Assembly (NCBI GenBank): GCA_023957115.1
Contig: JAMLHN010000002.1
Location: 1-64,000 of the forward strand
Direction: 5' to 3'
Length of the DNA stretch: 64,000 bases
Source of the DNA: Thermomicrobiales bacterium
GTDB lineage: Bacteria > Chloroflexota > Chloroflexia > Thermomicrobiales > UBA6265
Made by a program: the position numbers and the translations under genes. Below, in pieces: positions 40,495 to 49,653 of the stretch. Each line of letters opens with the position of its first letter. The first letter of the stretch is position 1. The notes under the pieces are model-generated. The model ran no database searches. It saw only the letters and a program-made list of their open reading frames with translations, and was not told the DNA's origin.

Positions 40495-41991
40495 ATGGAG
40501 CTGGGAACGCCGCTGGAGCAAATCGTCACGGTCGATGAGACCGACACAGGCGTACCCGACGCGGGAACATTTTCTCTGCGAGGCGCGTGGCGGGTTCTGA
40601 TCTCGAGCTGGTCGGGCCGGGTCGGGTTGCTCATGTTCGCGATTATGATCGGCATCTCGATCTACGTCCTCACGACGTACCCGTCCGATTTTGGATCGCA
40701 GCTCTGGAGCTCTCCCAAGGATTGGGCCGACAACCCGAAAACGGCGGCGCCCAAATGGACCGCCCTCTGGGACGAGAACGCGGTCGAAACCCAGACCGGA
40801 ACCCTGCACGAGCCGGCGACCACCGGTGAGCGTGGCCCGGCCGCGGTCTATGACTACGATTGGCCGATCGCCCAAACGTCCGGCGCCTTCCCGACGTTTC
40901 TCTCGACCACCATCGAAGGGGTGCGCTTCAACGGCCGCGCTCCGGTAATCGTGGTCACCCTCCTGCGACCGGATGGCGGGGAGATCCGGCTTGCGAATCT
41001 GGCGGTTCCAGCGGCCCGCACGGGCGAAGACGCGCCGGTGGAGCGGTACTTCGACACACCGGAACGAATCCTGCTGACCCAATCGGATACCGCGCAGCAA
41101 TCGATTCAGGCCTGGTTCGATCAGACCTATCCAGGCGATCGGGATACACCGGTCACGATCGCCGACTTGAATAAGGCGCTCTTTGGCATACCCACTGGAA
41201 CCGGATTCTCGGCGTTGCAGGGTGACTACACGCTGCGCGTGCAGATGCTCGCGGCCGACCCTGACGATTCCCTTCAGGCAGTCTCGAATGTCTACGGTGG
41301 GAATGTTTATGGGTGGATGGGCACCGACTCGCTGGGACGTAATCTCTGGCAGGGGCTTCTCTATGGATTCCCGATTGCGCTCCTGATCGCAACCGTGACC
41401 GCGATTCTGGCAACCGTCCTGGGCGCCAGTCTCGGTATCCTCAGCGGCTATACCGGCGGACTCACCGATTCGGTTATCCAACGCGCGGCCGATATCGTCT
41501 CGAACGTTCCGATTCTGCCGCTGTTGATTTTTCTGGTCTTCATCATTGGACCGAATTTGTCGGTCATCCTGCTGGTGCTGGTGGCGTTCAGCTGGCCTGG
41601 ATTGACGATCCTGGTACGGTCGATGGTGCTGTCATTGCGCTCGGGGCAACTGGTGGAAGCAGCCCAGGCGATGGGCGCATCTCGCTGGCGCATCATGTCC
41701 CGTCATGTCTTCCCGCAGGTCGCGCCCTTCATCGTGGCACAGATGATCTTCGCGGCGCCGGCGGCGATCCTGGCCGAAGCTTCGCTCAGTTTTCTGGGAC
41801 TAGGCGATCCGTCGATCCCGACCTGGGGGCAGATGCTGGAATCGGGGTTCCGCACCGGAGCGCTCTATGTCGGCTATTGGTGGTGGGTCATCCCGCCGGG
41901 TGTGCTGATCATCGTAACGGCGCTCGCGTTTACGTTGCTGGCGCTGGCGATGGAGCAGGTGGTCGATCCTCGATTGCGCGATCAACGCTGA
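40495..41991 (+). CDS. ABC transporter permease, DppC/OppC type, with large extracytoplasmic insert
   Basis: 498 residues. TM1 is GRVGLLMFAIMIGISIYVLTT (~40-60), after which about 200 extracytoplasmic residues (~65-270) precede TM2; canonical DppC proteins have a much smaller loop. The remaining five segments and the EAA loop (AAQAMGASRWRIMSRHVFPQVAPFIVA) are regular. The insert may contact the substrate-binding protein. It is 5 bases after the first permease and overlaps the convergent class V aminotransferase remnant at its 3' end. It probably uses the OppD/OppF-like ATPases at 25.7-27.7 kb. Confidence 0.9.
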   Translation: MELGTPLEQIVTVDETDTGVPDAGTFSLRGAWRVLISSWSGRVGLLMFAIMIGISIYVLTTYPSDFGSQLWSSPKDWADNPKTAAPKWTALWDENAVETQTGTLHEPATTGERGPAAVYDYDWPIAQTSGAFPTFLSTTIEGVRFNGRAPVIVVTLLRPDGGEIRLANLAVPAARTGEDAPVERYFDTPERILLTQSDTAQQSIQAWFDQTYPGDRDTPVTIADLNKALFGIPTGTGFSALQGDYTLRVQMLAADPDDSLQAVSNVYGGNVYGWMGTDSLGRNLWQGLLYGFPIALLIATVTAILATVLGASLGILSGYTGGLTDSVIQRAADIVSNVPILPLLIFLVFIIGPNLSVILLVLVAFSWPGLTILVRSMVLSLRSGQLVEAAQAMGASRWRIMSRHVFPQVAPFIVAQMIFAAPAAILAEASLSFLGLGDPSIPTWGQMLESGFRTGALYVGYWWWVIPPGVLIIVTALAFTLLALAMEQVVDPRLRDQR

Positions 41992-42090
41992 CCGTTCGTT
42001 TCGGGCCGCGCTTTGTCAGGGCCTCGATCGCGCACATCAACCGCTCGAGATCGTCGTAGTCGTTGTATCCCTGGTAAGAAGCGAACCATA
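41930..42090 (-). pseudogene. out-of-frame C-terminus of the class V aminotransferase
   Basis: In the next frame after the aminotransferase stop the minus strand reads GLIWFASYQGYNDYDDLERLM and CAIEALTKRG, which is the expected family C-terminus (a YNDYDDLERL-type end). One G missing from a GGG run at 42099-42101 would join it to the gene. The in-frame stop is at 41930-41932, inside the convergent permease gene. Confidence 0.7.
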
Positions 42091-43158
42091 TCAGGCCACC
42101 CATGAGCTGATCAGGGCTTCGACCTTGAACTCGTCATACATGCGCCGTTTGAGCTCGACCGGATCATCGGTGCGAACGGGGCAGGCAACCATCTGCGTAT
42201 ACCACTCAGGCGAATCGGGGTGGATCGGCTCGAGTCCGCTGTATTCGGCGATGCGCTGGCGGGTTTCCCGGGCAAGCTCGTGACAGCGCGCGCGCACCGA
42301 CGGCCAATCGTGCCGCGCCTGGAAGGCAATGGCGTCCGGCACGGTCAGGAACGCCGACGGATCGCGGGTTCCCTGCCATTCGTTGCGCTGCACGAAGGTC
42401 GACGGCTCCAGCACACCACTTTGCCCCCAACCCCAGCTGATAATGAGCGATTCGACCCAACCTTGTTCCTCGGGGCGGACGTAGAGAAATCCCGAGCCCT
42501 TGGGGGAGCAGAGCCACTTGTGGAAATTGCCGGTATAGACGTCGGCCTCGAGCGCGCACAGATCCAACGGAATCTGCCCAGGTGCATGTGAACCGTCGAT
42601 GATGGTCAGAATGCCGGCGTCACGCGCCCGCTGGCAGATGATCTCGACCGGGAGTGTCAGCGCGGTTGGCGAGGTGATGTGGCTCATGAAGATCGCTTTA
42701 GTTCGCTCGTTCACTTGCGACCAGAGCGATTCGACGATCTCCTCCTGCGATGTCACCGGGAGGGGAATGTCGTGCCGGACCAGGTGCGCGCCGGTTTTGT
42801 CCAGGAGCCAATCCCAGGCCATCGTGCAGGCGCCATATTCGTGATTGGTGGTCAATACTTCGTCGCCCTCTTCGAGGTCGAGCGAGCGAATGATGAGATT
42901 GACGCCCCAGGTGGAGTTCGTAATATTGACCACCGAATCGGGCGGACAGTTCAGATACGCCCCGATCGACTCGCGAACCGCGACAAGGAGCTCGTCGATG
43001 CGGCGGCCGAGGAACTCGACGGGCTGGCGTTCGAGCTCGCATTGCCAGCGTTGATACGTTTCGAACACGGGAATGGGGCAGGCGCCGAACGAGCCGTGAT
43101 TGAGGAAGGTAACCTGGGGATCGAGTTGAAAGAGCGACTTCAACGAACTGGCTGACAC
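42091..43158 (-). CDS. class V PLP-dependent aminotransferase (isopenicillin-N epimerase-like), truncated by frameshift
   Basis: 355 residues from GTG 43158 (start VSASSLKSLFQLDPQVTFLNHGSFGACP). The frame extends far upstream but without similarity. Fold type I, class V: FLNHGSFGACP, NITNSTWGVN, LTTNHEYGACTMAWDW, DGSHAPGQIPLDLCALEADVYTGNFHKWLCSPKGSGFLYV, where the Lys in NFHKW is the Schiff-base residue. The family includes isopenicillin-N epimerase-like and cysteine-desulfurase-like enzymes with unknown substrates. The protein stops early (ALISSWVA) while its true C-terminus is in the next frame (see previous entry). Divergent from the SDR gene. Confidence 0.85.
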   Translation of the reverse strand: MSASSLKSLFQLDPQVTFLNHGSFGACPIPVFETYQRWQCELERQPVEFLGRRIDELLVAVRESIGAYLNCPPDSVVNITNSTWGVNLIIRSLDLEEGDEVLTTNHEYGACTMAWDWLLDKTGAHLVRHDIPLPVTSQEEIVESLWSQVNERTKAIFMSHITSPTALTLPVEIICQRARDAGILTIIDGSHAPGQIPLDLCALEADVYTGNFHKWLCSPKGSGFLYVRPEEQGWVESLIISWGWGQSGVLEPSTFVQRNEWQGTRDPSAFLTVPDAIAFQARHDWPSVRARCHELARETRQRIAEYSGLEPIHPDSPEWYTQMVACPVRTDDPVELKRRMYDEFKVEALISSWVA

Positions 43159-43287
43159 AGGCAACCTAAACCTTGCGAAACACACACGGGCGCGAAGCCG
43201 AACGCAAGTGGACCTCACATGGTCTGGTCTTCGTGGGCAGTATACAAGGGAGTCAGACGGGAGTTTCCGGAAATGGTGGAGCGAACG

Positions 43288-44055
43288 ATGAGCACACGAT
43301 GGGCGATGGTGACCGGTGTTGGCCGGAGTGTCGGGATCGGCGCGGCGATCTGCCGCACATTGGCGGCCGAGGGAGTATCGATCTGCTTCACCGGTTGGAC
43401 GAGCTATGACACAGCGATCTACGGCGGTGAGCATCGACGGTGGCAAGCGTCATTTGCGTCGGAGATCGAGCAGCATGGGGTCGATGCGTTTGGCCTCGAG
43501 GTGGATCTCTCCGATCCGGCGGCGATCGAGCCGCTGATGGACCAGGCGCGCCAGCGGGCCGGGATGCTGTCGATTCTGGTCAACAACGCGGCGTTTTCGA
43601 CCAACGGCGATATCGAGGAACTGACGGCACAGCAGCTGGACGATCACTATGCAGTCAACGTGCGCGGAATGGCACTGCTGACACAGGCGTTCGCGCGGCA
43701 GTGGAGTGGAGAGACGGGTGGCCGAATCGTCAATATGACCTCGGGGCAGGGACAGGGACCGATGCCCGGGGAGCTGGCCTACGCGGCGAGCAAGGGGGCG
43801 GTCGAAGCATTTACCACCTCGGTTGCGCCCACGCTGGCCCTGCGTGGAATTACTGTGAATGCCGTCAACCCGGGACCGACCGATACCGGTTGGATGTCGG
43901 ACGAGCTGAAAGCGATTCTGCTGCCGCAATTTCCCATGGGCCGAATCGGGTTGCCAGAGGACGCTGCGCGGCTGGTCGCATTCCTGTGTAGCGAGCAAGC
44001 CGGGTGGATCACTGGACAGGTCATGAACTCCGAGGGCGGCTTCTGGCGCAAGTAG
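43288..44055 (+). CDS. SDR-family oxidoreductase
   Basis: 255 residues from ATG 43288 (GGTGGAG 6 bases upstream). Short-chain dehydrogenase: TGVGRSVGIGAAICR (NAD(P) binding), LVNNAAFSTNG, MTSGQGQGPMPGELAYAASKGAVEAF holding the Ser, Tyr and Lys of the catalytic tetrad, and NAVNPGPTDTGWM. Most like 3-oxoacyl-ACP or sugar/steroid dehydrogenases; substrate unknown. A cytoplasmic enzyme in a single-gene unit, opposite in strand to the class V aminotransferase (130-base gap). Confidence 0.93.
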   Translation: MSTRWAMVTGVGRSVGIGAAICRTLAAEGVSICFTGWTSYDTAIYGGEHRRWQASFASEIEQHGVDAFGLEVDLSDPAAIEPLMDQARQRAGMLSILVNNAAFSTNGDIEELTAQQLDDHYAVNVRGMALLTQAFARQWSGETGGRIVNMTSGQGQGPMPGELAYAASKGAVEAFTTSVAPTLALRGITVNAVNPGPTDTGWMSDELKAILLPQFPMGRIGLPEDAARLVAFLCSEQAGWITGQVMNSEGGFWRK

Positions 44056-44075
44056 AGTCCGAAGCCGGGGAAGGT

Positions 44076-44090
44076 CCAGTGTCCAGTGTG
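44076..44090. repeat. two CCAGTGT heptamers
   Basis: Direct CCAGTGT, CCAGTGT repeats just after the SDR stop; a further copy of the unit occurs at 49526 within CATCCAGTGTCCAG. Confidence 0.5.
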
Positions 44091-44234
44091 GCAGTCATTG
44101 ACGTTTGCTCTGGGTGCTGGACTCGCACACCCATGGTTCGGCACTCGTGCCTGCCAGAGCATCGACGAGACCGCATGATATCCTACTGAAATAGTCGGAT
44201 TTATTGTATTCGCGGTTCGTCGAAAGGAACTCAA

Positions 44235-45281
44235 TTGTCGATTCAGGAGAACTCGGTGATCGGCGCAGGCACGACTCGCCGTACCTTCCTTGCTGCAAGC
44301 GCCGGAGTTGCGGCAAGCGCCATGCTGGCGAGCGGAACCTCGGCCCAGGACGGCACACCCGAGGCAACCACGACCGACGGCGGATGGTCGTTTACCGATG
44401 ACAAGGGTGTGACGGTGACCCTTCCCGAAGCTCCCAAACGATTGGTGATCGACGTCAATCCTGCGGCTCCGTTGTGGGATTTCGGCGTGCGGCCGGTGGC
44501 CGTATTCGGTTGGCTGGCCAATCCCGAAGGCAATTTCGGGATGGCAGGCGGCAATATCGATTCGAGTCAGGTCGAAATCATTGGCAATGGCGAAGAGACG
44601 ATCGATGTCGAGGCGTTGATCGCGCTCGATCCCGATCTCATCATCACATTGACACACTTGCCAGACGATCCATTGGACTACTGGAGCCTTGCGGCTGACG
44701 GCCCGTTGGAGCAGGTGCAGCAGGTGGCGCCTATTCTTGCGATCTCGGCCGTCCAAAGCGCGGATGCGCAACTTGCTCGCTTCGCTGAGCTTGCGTCCGC
44801 GCTGGGCGCCGATCTCGAGAGCGCCGAGCTGCAGGATGCCCGCGCCTCCTGGCAGGCGTCGGAAGACGCGTTCAAGACGGCACTGGCGGAAAAGCCTGGT
44901 ATTTCGGCCATTTTCGGTGGTTCGTTTGCGGGAGAGATTTACATCGCGAATCCGAAGCAGGCGGGCGATTTGGTCTATTTCCGCGCGCTGGGTATGACGA
45001 TTCCGGATGTGGATCTACCGGAGGGCAGCACGGACTACTGGGAGGCGTTGAGCCAGGAGGCAATTGGCAAGTACCAGACCGATATGATCATGAACAGTTA
45101 TCGTGGCGATCCGGTCGAAACCTTCACCGCTATCCCGACGGTCGCAACGCTGCCGGCGGCGCGGGCCGGGCAGATCTTTACCTGGAATCAGGACTTCATT
45201 GCCAGCTACCAGGGGTTGAGCTCCATTCTCGACGGATTGACCGAGGCGGTCACCGCGTCCGAGATCGTCACCGGGTCGTAG
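44235..45281 (+). CDS. Tat-exported iron-siderophore type ABC binding protein (FepB/FhuD-like)
   Basis: 348 residues from TTG 44235 (AAAGGA 6 bases upstream). A Tat signal (GTTRRTFLAASAGVAASAMLAS) precedes a Periplasmic binding protein class III fold: TLPEAPKRLVIDVNPAAPLWDFGVRPVAVFGW, GNGEETIDVEALIALDPDLIITL, and AEKPGISAIFGGSF. This fold binds siderophores, heme or vitamin B12. The mature part starts after AQD. There is no permease or ATPase gene beside it; the partners may lie elsewhere. The AT-rich patch just upstream could hold the promoter and a Fur-type site but no clean consensus is seen. Confidence 0.85.
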   Translation: MSIQENSVIGAGTTRRTFLAASAGVAASAMLASGTSAQDGTPEATTTDGGWSFTDDKGVTVTLPEAPKRLVIDVNPAAPLWDFGVRPVAVFGWLANPEGNFGMAGGNIDSSQVEIIGNGEETIDVEALIALDPDLIITLTHLPDDPLDYWSLAADGPLEQVQQVAPILAISAVQSADAQLARFAELASALGADLESAELQDARASWQASEDAFKTALAEKPGISAIFGGSFAGEIYIANPKQAGDLVYFRALGMTIPDVDLPEGSTDYWEALSQEAIGKYQTDMIMNSYRGDPVETFTAIPTVATLPAARAGQIFTWNQDFIASYQGLSSILDGLTEAVTASEIVTGS

Positions 45282-45356
45282 ACGGTAGTCACGGGACGCA
45301 GCAAAAAACAGGCGGTCAGGGCGCGGTCGGCACATTCGCAACGCCGGTCGCGTCCA

Positions 45357-45377
45357 CCTCTTGTCGCGAGCAAGAGG
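45357..45377. terminator. hairpin between convergent genes
   Basis: CCTCTTG (45357-45363) and CAAGAGG (45371-45377) pair around TCGCGAG, between the binding protein and the DUF5615 gene. Without a long T run it is only a possible terminator. Confidence 0.4.
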
Positions 45378-45379
45378 TC

Positions 45380-45760
45380 TCACTTTGGCTTCGGATAGAG
45401 GATGAAACTCGCGAATGCGGTGATCTCGACGATCGAATTCTCGAGATCAAGGTCTACTGCCTCAGATTCGAAGAACCGGTCGAGCATTCGCTTTTCTCCT
45501 TCGAGCGTTCTTAGCGAAGGAGGAGGATGGAGCCAGATGATGCCCGGTGGTGTGGGTCCGATGAGGTTGGCCAGCGCTGAGAAGTCGCTGTCGAGCGTGA
45601 TCAGCACCCGGCCCAATCGTCGTGCAAGGGCTTTGACATCAGCGTCGGAAGTTCCGGGTCGTGCAACTTTCGGAAACGCCACGACGTCGATACCATGCAC
45701 CAGCGTTAGGTGCTTGGCGATTCGGGGAGAAACGTTCTCGTCGAGCAGAAACCTCGGCAT
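45380..45760 (-). CDS. DUF5615 family PIN-like protein (probable toxin)
   Basis: 126 residues. MPRFLLDENVSPRIAKHL and RVLITLDSDFSAL are the DEN and LDxDF acidic motifs of DUF5615, a PIN-like nuclease fold. In many bacteria it pairs with a DUF433 protein as a toxin-antitoxin-like module. Here the DUF433 gene is 6 bases upstream on the same strand. Whether it cuts RNA in this organism is unknown. Confidence 0.88.
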   Translation of the reverse strand: MPRFLLDENVSPRIAKHLTLVHGIDVVAFPKVARPGTSDADVKALARRLGRVLITLDSDFSALANLIGPTPPGIIWLHPPPSLRTLEGEKRMLDRFFESEAVDLDLENSIVEITAFASFILYPKPK

Positions 45761-45766
45761 CGGCGA

Positions 45767-46003
45767 CTATGCGCTGGCAGAAGTAACGTCTGTTTGGCGA
45801 AGGTGGAAAGCCAAGGCGGCTCGAACATCGTCGAGCGACAGCGAAGGATAGTCCTCGACGATCTCTTCTGGGGTTACGCCATTCCACAATCGGTCGATGA
45901 TGATGCCGACGGAAATCCTGGTCCCGCGAATGACTGGCTTGCCCTTGAGAATCTCAGGGTCGCGCACGATCCGTTCCTCGATTTCTCGTTCAATGTCGTA
46001 CAT
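45767..46003 (-). CDS. DUF433 family protein (probable antitoxin)
   Basis: 78 residues from ATG 46003, with AGGA 7 bases upstream; TTG at 46009 would add two. Family core IVRDPEILKGKPVIRGTRISVGIIIDRLWNGVTPEEIVEDYPSLSLDDVRAAL is the classic DUF433 domain, a winged-helix-like DNA-binding element. It likely neutralises the DUF5615 product and may autoregulate the pair. Confidence 0.9.
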   Translation of the reverse strand: MYDIEREIEERIVRDPEILKGKPVIRGTRISVGIIIDRLWNGVTPEEIVEDYPSLSLDDVRAALAFHLRQTDVTSASA

Positions 46004-46057
46004 ACCCAATTCCTACTCACAAACGTCAACTGCAAACGCTACGCATTGCACAGCTTC

Positions 46058-47422
46058 TTACGCCGTTGCGGGCTGGCGGGTGAACTGGTTCGCCCCGATG
46101 CCAATACCGTAGTAGATGAGACCCTCACGTTCGACCCGATCCGGGTCGAGCATGTTGCGGCCGTCGAAAATGACCGGGTTGCTGAGCGTGGTCCGCAAAA
46201 GCTCGAAGTCGGGCATCTTGAAGGTACGCCATTCGGTGCAGACGGCCAACGCATCGGCGCCGGTGAGCGCGGCTTCGGCGTCGTCCATCAGGACCAGCTG
46301 GCCCGAGTCGATTTCGCCCGAAAAGAGATGAGCTGCTTCTTTCATGGCAACCGGATCGTAGGCCTGAACCGTTGCTCCCGCGTTCCAGAGGGCCGTCATC
46401 AGGTTGATGCTGGGCGCTTCGCGCATGTCATCCGTGTTCGGCTTGAACGCCAGCCCCCAGACGGCAATGGTCTTGCCTCCCAAGTCCCCATCGAAGTGCG
46501 CGAAGATCTTCTCGAACAGCTGATCCTTTTGCCGGTCGTTGACCCGATTGACCGCACGGACGAGCTGCGCCTCGTAGCCGACCGATTCGGCGACTTTTTC
46601 GAGGGACGAGACATCCTTCGGGAAACAGGAGCCTCCATATCCGCAGCCTGGATAGATGAACGAGTAGCCGATACGCGGGTCGGACCCGATGCCAACGCGC
46701 ACGTTTTCGATATTGACCCCGATTCGCTCGGCGATGTTGGCCATTTCATTCATGAAGCTGATCTTGGTGGCCAGCAACGCATTGGCCGCGTACTTGGTGA
46801 ACTCGGCAGAGCGGAGATCCATCACCATCAGCCGGTTGTGGTTACGGTTGAATGGCGAATAGAGCTCCCGCATGATCTCGGTGGCCCAGGGATCGTTGCT
46901 TCCAACGATGATTCGATCGGGCCGTTGGAAGTCGTCGATGGCGGCGCCTTCCTTCAGAAACTCGGGATTCGAGATCACGGCAAACGGGATCGATTCCTCT
47001 CGCTTGCGCAGCTCGTCGCGGATGATCGCGGCCACCCGGTCACCGGTGCCGACCGGCACGGTCGACTTATCGACGATAATGGTTTGCTTGGTCATCAGCC
47101 GGCCGATCGTCTCGGCGACTGAGAAGACGGCCGACAGATTCGATGAGCCATCCTCGTTTGGCGGCGTGCCGACACAGATGAAAACGACCGAGGCATGATC
47201 GATGCCACGTTGCGGATCGGTGGTGAATTCGAGACGGCCGGCTTTGAGATTGCGTTGCAGCATCTCGGACAGACCCGGCTCGAAGATGACCGATTCACCT
47301 TGCGACAATCGTTCGATACGCGATGGGTCGATATCGACTCCGACGACGTGATTGCCCGCTTCCGCAAAACAGGTGCCGGTCACCAGCCCAACATAGCCTG
47401 TGCCGAAAATGGTGATTTCCAA
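46058..47422 (-). CDS. ugd: UDP-glucose/GDP-mannose 6-dehydrogenase
   Basis: 454 residues. NAD(+)-dependent oxidation of UDP-glucose to UDP-glucuronate (or a related nucleotide sugar) for surface polysaccharide synthesis. N-terminal Rossmann motif [32 protein letters not shown], catalytic Cys in [24 protein letters not shown], and C-terminal UDP-binding domain [23 protein letters not shown]. All active-site residues are present. It is divergent from the RNase J gene. UDP-glucose is the commonest substrate; GDP-mannose cannot be excluded. Confidence 0.94.
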   Translation of the reverse strand: MEITIFGTGYVGLVTGTCFAEAGNHVVGVDIDPSRIERLSQGESVIFEPGLSEMLQRNLKAGRLEFTTDPQRGIDHASVVFICVGTPPNEDGSSNLSAVFSVAETIGRLMTKQTIIVDKSTVPVGTGDRVAAIIRDELRKREESIPFAVISNPEFLKEGAAIDDFQRPDRIIVGSNDPWATEIMRELYSPFNRNHNRLMVMDLRSAEFTKYAANALLATKISFMNEMANIAERIGVNIENVRVGIGSDPRIGYSFIYPGCGYGGSCFPKDVSSLEKVAESVGYEAQLVRAVNRVNDRQKDQLFEKIFAHFDGDLGGKTIAVWGLAFKPNTDDMREAPSINLMTALWNAGATVQAYDPVAMKEAAHLFSGEIDSGQLVLMDDAEAALTGADALAVCTEWRTFKMPDFELLRTTLSNPVIFDGRNMLDPDRVEREGLIYYGIGIGANQFTRQPATA

Positions 47423-47627
47423 CGTTCACATCCTCGCTGAGATTTTCGATGGATTGTGTCGAGACTCGATGTCGACGTTGGGAAAGATACTACGCCGATT
47501 CCATACCCACATCGCGTACGAATGACCGAAAGTGTGTTCGGACAGGTAGACTCTTGACTAACACCGCATGGATCGTTGCAGCCGTCCATGCACCCTACGA
47601 GACGATTCACCTTGCTCGGAGAAGAGT

Positions 47628-49493
47628 TTGGATAACACAACAAAGAACAATGACGATGCGCAGCGCCGGCGACGGAGACGCCCGCAGCCGGCCGAACGTG
47701 CCAATAGCAATGGGGCACCGGACGGCGCCAAGACCACCATCGGCGCTTCGAACCGCGGGAAACAGAGCGCCGGGCGCGCGGGCGATGCACGAAAACAAGC
47801 GTCGAAACCCGCTCCCAAAGGGGCGCCACGTGGCCGCCTGCGTGTCATTCCGCTTGGCGGCGTTGGCGAGGTCGGCAAGAACTGTACCGTCGTGGAATAC
47901 GAGAATGACCTGATTCTGATGGATGTGGGCGCGAAATTCCCCGAAGACGATCAGCTCGGCATCGACCTGATCGTGCCCGACGTCTCCTACGTACGGGAGC
48001 GCGAGCGAAATCTGCGCGGCATCCTCATCACCCACGGGCACGAGGACCACATCGGCGGATTGCCATTCATCATTCTGCAACTGAAGCCGAAAGAACCGAT
48101 CCCAGTCTACGGACCGGCGTTGGCCCTCGGCCTGCTCGAAGCCAAGATGCGGGAATACCGGCTCGAAAAACACGTCGAGTTTCGTCCGTTCCAGCAAGGG
48201 CAGCGGATCTCGCTCGGCAAGCTCTCGGCCGAGTTTATTCACGTCACCCACTCGATCCCCGATACCAATGCGATTGCCGTGCATTCGCCGGTTGGAACGA
48301 TCATCGATACCGCCGACTTCAAGTTCGATCCCACCCCGATCATGGGCAAACCGACCAACGAGCGACGCCTGCGCAAGCTTGGGGAACAGGGCGTCCTGGC
48401 GCTCTTTTCCGACACCGTTCGGGTGGAGAGCGAAGGGTCGACCCCGAGCGAGCGGGTCGTCTATGACACCATGCGCCGGGTCATCGAACGATCGAAGGGG
48501 CAGGTCATCATTGCGACCTTCGCGTCGAATATCAGCCGTCTCAAGATGGCGCTCGATGCCGCCAAGCGGAGCGGGCGCAAGGTTGCCGTTGCCGGTCGCA
48601 GCATGGAGCAGAGCTCCCGCGTGGCGCAAGAGCTCGAGTATCTCGATCCCGAGCCGGGACTGCTGATCTCGCTGGAAGAGGCATTGCGGCTCCCGGCGGA
48701 GAAGCGGCTCCTCGTCGTGACGGGAAGTCAGGGCGAGCCCGCGGCGGCGCTCGCGCGTATCGCCATGGGCGGTCATCCGAAAGTGCGCGTGGCGCGTGGC
48801 GACGTCGTCATCATCTCGGCGACGCCGATTCCCGGGAACGAAGAGACGGTGACGCGAACGATCGACAATCTCTTCCGGCGTGGGTGCGAGGTGGTCTATA
48901 GCGCCATCGAGCGCGGCGTTCATGTTTCCGGTCACGCCGGGCGTGACGAGCTCAAGCGGATGATCGAGCTGGTCAAGCCGAAATTCGTCGTTCCGATTCA
49001 TGGCGAGTTTCGTCACATGGCGCTCTACCGGGAGCTGGCCCGATCGGCCGGCATCCCACCCGATCGGGTCTTCTTTCCGGAGATTGGCGGGGTGCTGGAA
49101 TTCACGGCCGACAAGCTCGTAGCCAAGGGCCGTGTGAAAGCCGGGTCGGTGCTCGTCGACCGGCCTGGCGAGCGGGACGGCGGACAGGTCATTCTCCGGT
49201 CGCCAGATACGCTGACCGACGATGGAATCATCATCGCCTCGGTGGTGCTGCGGCGCGAAACCGGCGAGATCATTGCCGGTCCCGATCTGATCGGACGGTC
49301 ACTCCGGCCCGATCTGACTCCGCAGCGGCTCGATGCCGCGGAGGATGAGCTGCGCAAGGTGATGAGCCGGCAGAAAAAAGGTGAGGTGGAACCGTCGTTC
49401 TACGCTCGCCGGATGAAAGAGTCGGTCGCCAAGTCGCTCTATCGGAATACCAAGAGCCGGCCGTTGATTCTGCCGGTGCTGACCAAGGTTTGA
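47628..49493 (+). CDS. rnj: ribonuclease J
   Basis: Metallo-beta-lactamase/beta-CASP RNase with both 5'-3' exo- and endonuclease roles in RNA decay. From TTG 47628 (GGAG 6 bases upstream) it is about 621 residues; ATG 47568 would add 20. Unusual feature: a ~70-residue low-complexity basic tail in front (DDAQRRRRRRPQPAERAN...) likely binds RNA. Catalytic signature LITHGHEDHIGGLP, beta-CASP motifs AGRSMEQSSR and VTGSQGEPAAAL, and the GHAGRDELKRMIELVKPKFVVPIHGE region are complete, with a C-terminal domain to IMPVLTKV-like end ILPVLTKV. Ended by a perfect terminator. Confidence 0.95.
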   Translation: MDNTTKNNDDAQRRRRRRPQPAERANSNGAPDGAKTTIGASNRGKQSAGRAGDARKQASKPAPKGAPRGRLRVIPLGGVGEVGKNCTVVEYENDLILMDVGAKFPEDDQLGIDLIVPDVSYVRERERNLRGILITHGHEDHIGGLPFIILQLKPKEPIPVYGPALALGLLEAKMREYRLEKHVEFRPFQQGQRISLGKLSAEFIHVTHSIPDTNAIAVHSPVGTIIDTADFKFDPTPIMGKPTNERRLRKLGEQGVLALFSDTVRVESEGSTPSERVVYDTMRRVIERSKGQVIIATFASNISRLKMALDAAKRSGRKVAVAGRSMEQSSRVAQELEYLDPEPGLLISLEEALRLPAEKRLLVVTGSQGEPAAALARIAMGGHPKVRVARGDVVIISATPIPGNEETVTRTIDNLFRRGCEVVYSAIERGVHVSGHAGRDELKRMIELVKPKFVVPIHGEFRHMALYRELARSAGIPPDRVFFPEIGGVLEFTADKLVAKGRVKAGSVLVDRPGERDGGQVILRSPDTLTDDGIIIASVVLRRETGEIIAGPDLIGRSLRPDLTPQRLDAAEDELRKVMSRQKKGEVEPSFYARRMKESVAKSLYRNTKSRPLILPVLTKV

Positions 49494-49500
49494 CGGTAGC

Positions 49501-49538
49501 CTGGAGGCTGGGAACTGGAGAACATCCAGTGTCCAGAG
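49501..49538. repeat. CTGGAGG heptamers with facing TCCAG arm
   Basis: CTGGAGG, CTGGGAA, CTGGAGA (49501-49521) then CATCCAGTGTCCAG complementary to the same unit. Located between the RNase J stop and its terminator. Confidence 0.55.
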
Positions 49539-49546
49539 CGAAGAAG

Positions 49547-49579
49547 AAAATGCCGTCCCGAAACTGGGACGGCATTTTT
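49547..49579 (+). terminator. Rho-independent terminator of the RNase J gene
   Basis: AAAATGCCGTCCC (49547-49559) and GGGACGGCATTTT (49566-49578) form a perfect 13-bp stem with a 6-base loop; a T run ends the right arm. The A run on the left makes it work for minus-strand transcription as well. Confidence 0.92.
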
Positions 49580-49653
49580 CTGGGCTTGTGTTGTACCGAA
49601 CTGCGGAGCGGAAAGCATCTCCGGACGGAATAGCGGAGGACTTCTGTGTCCTG

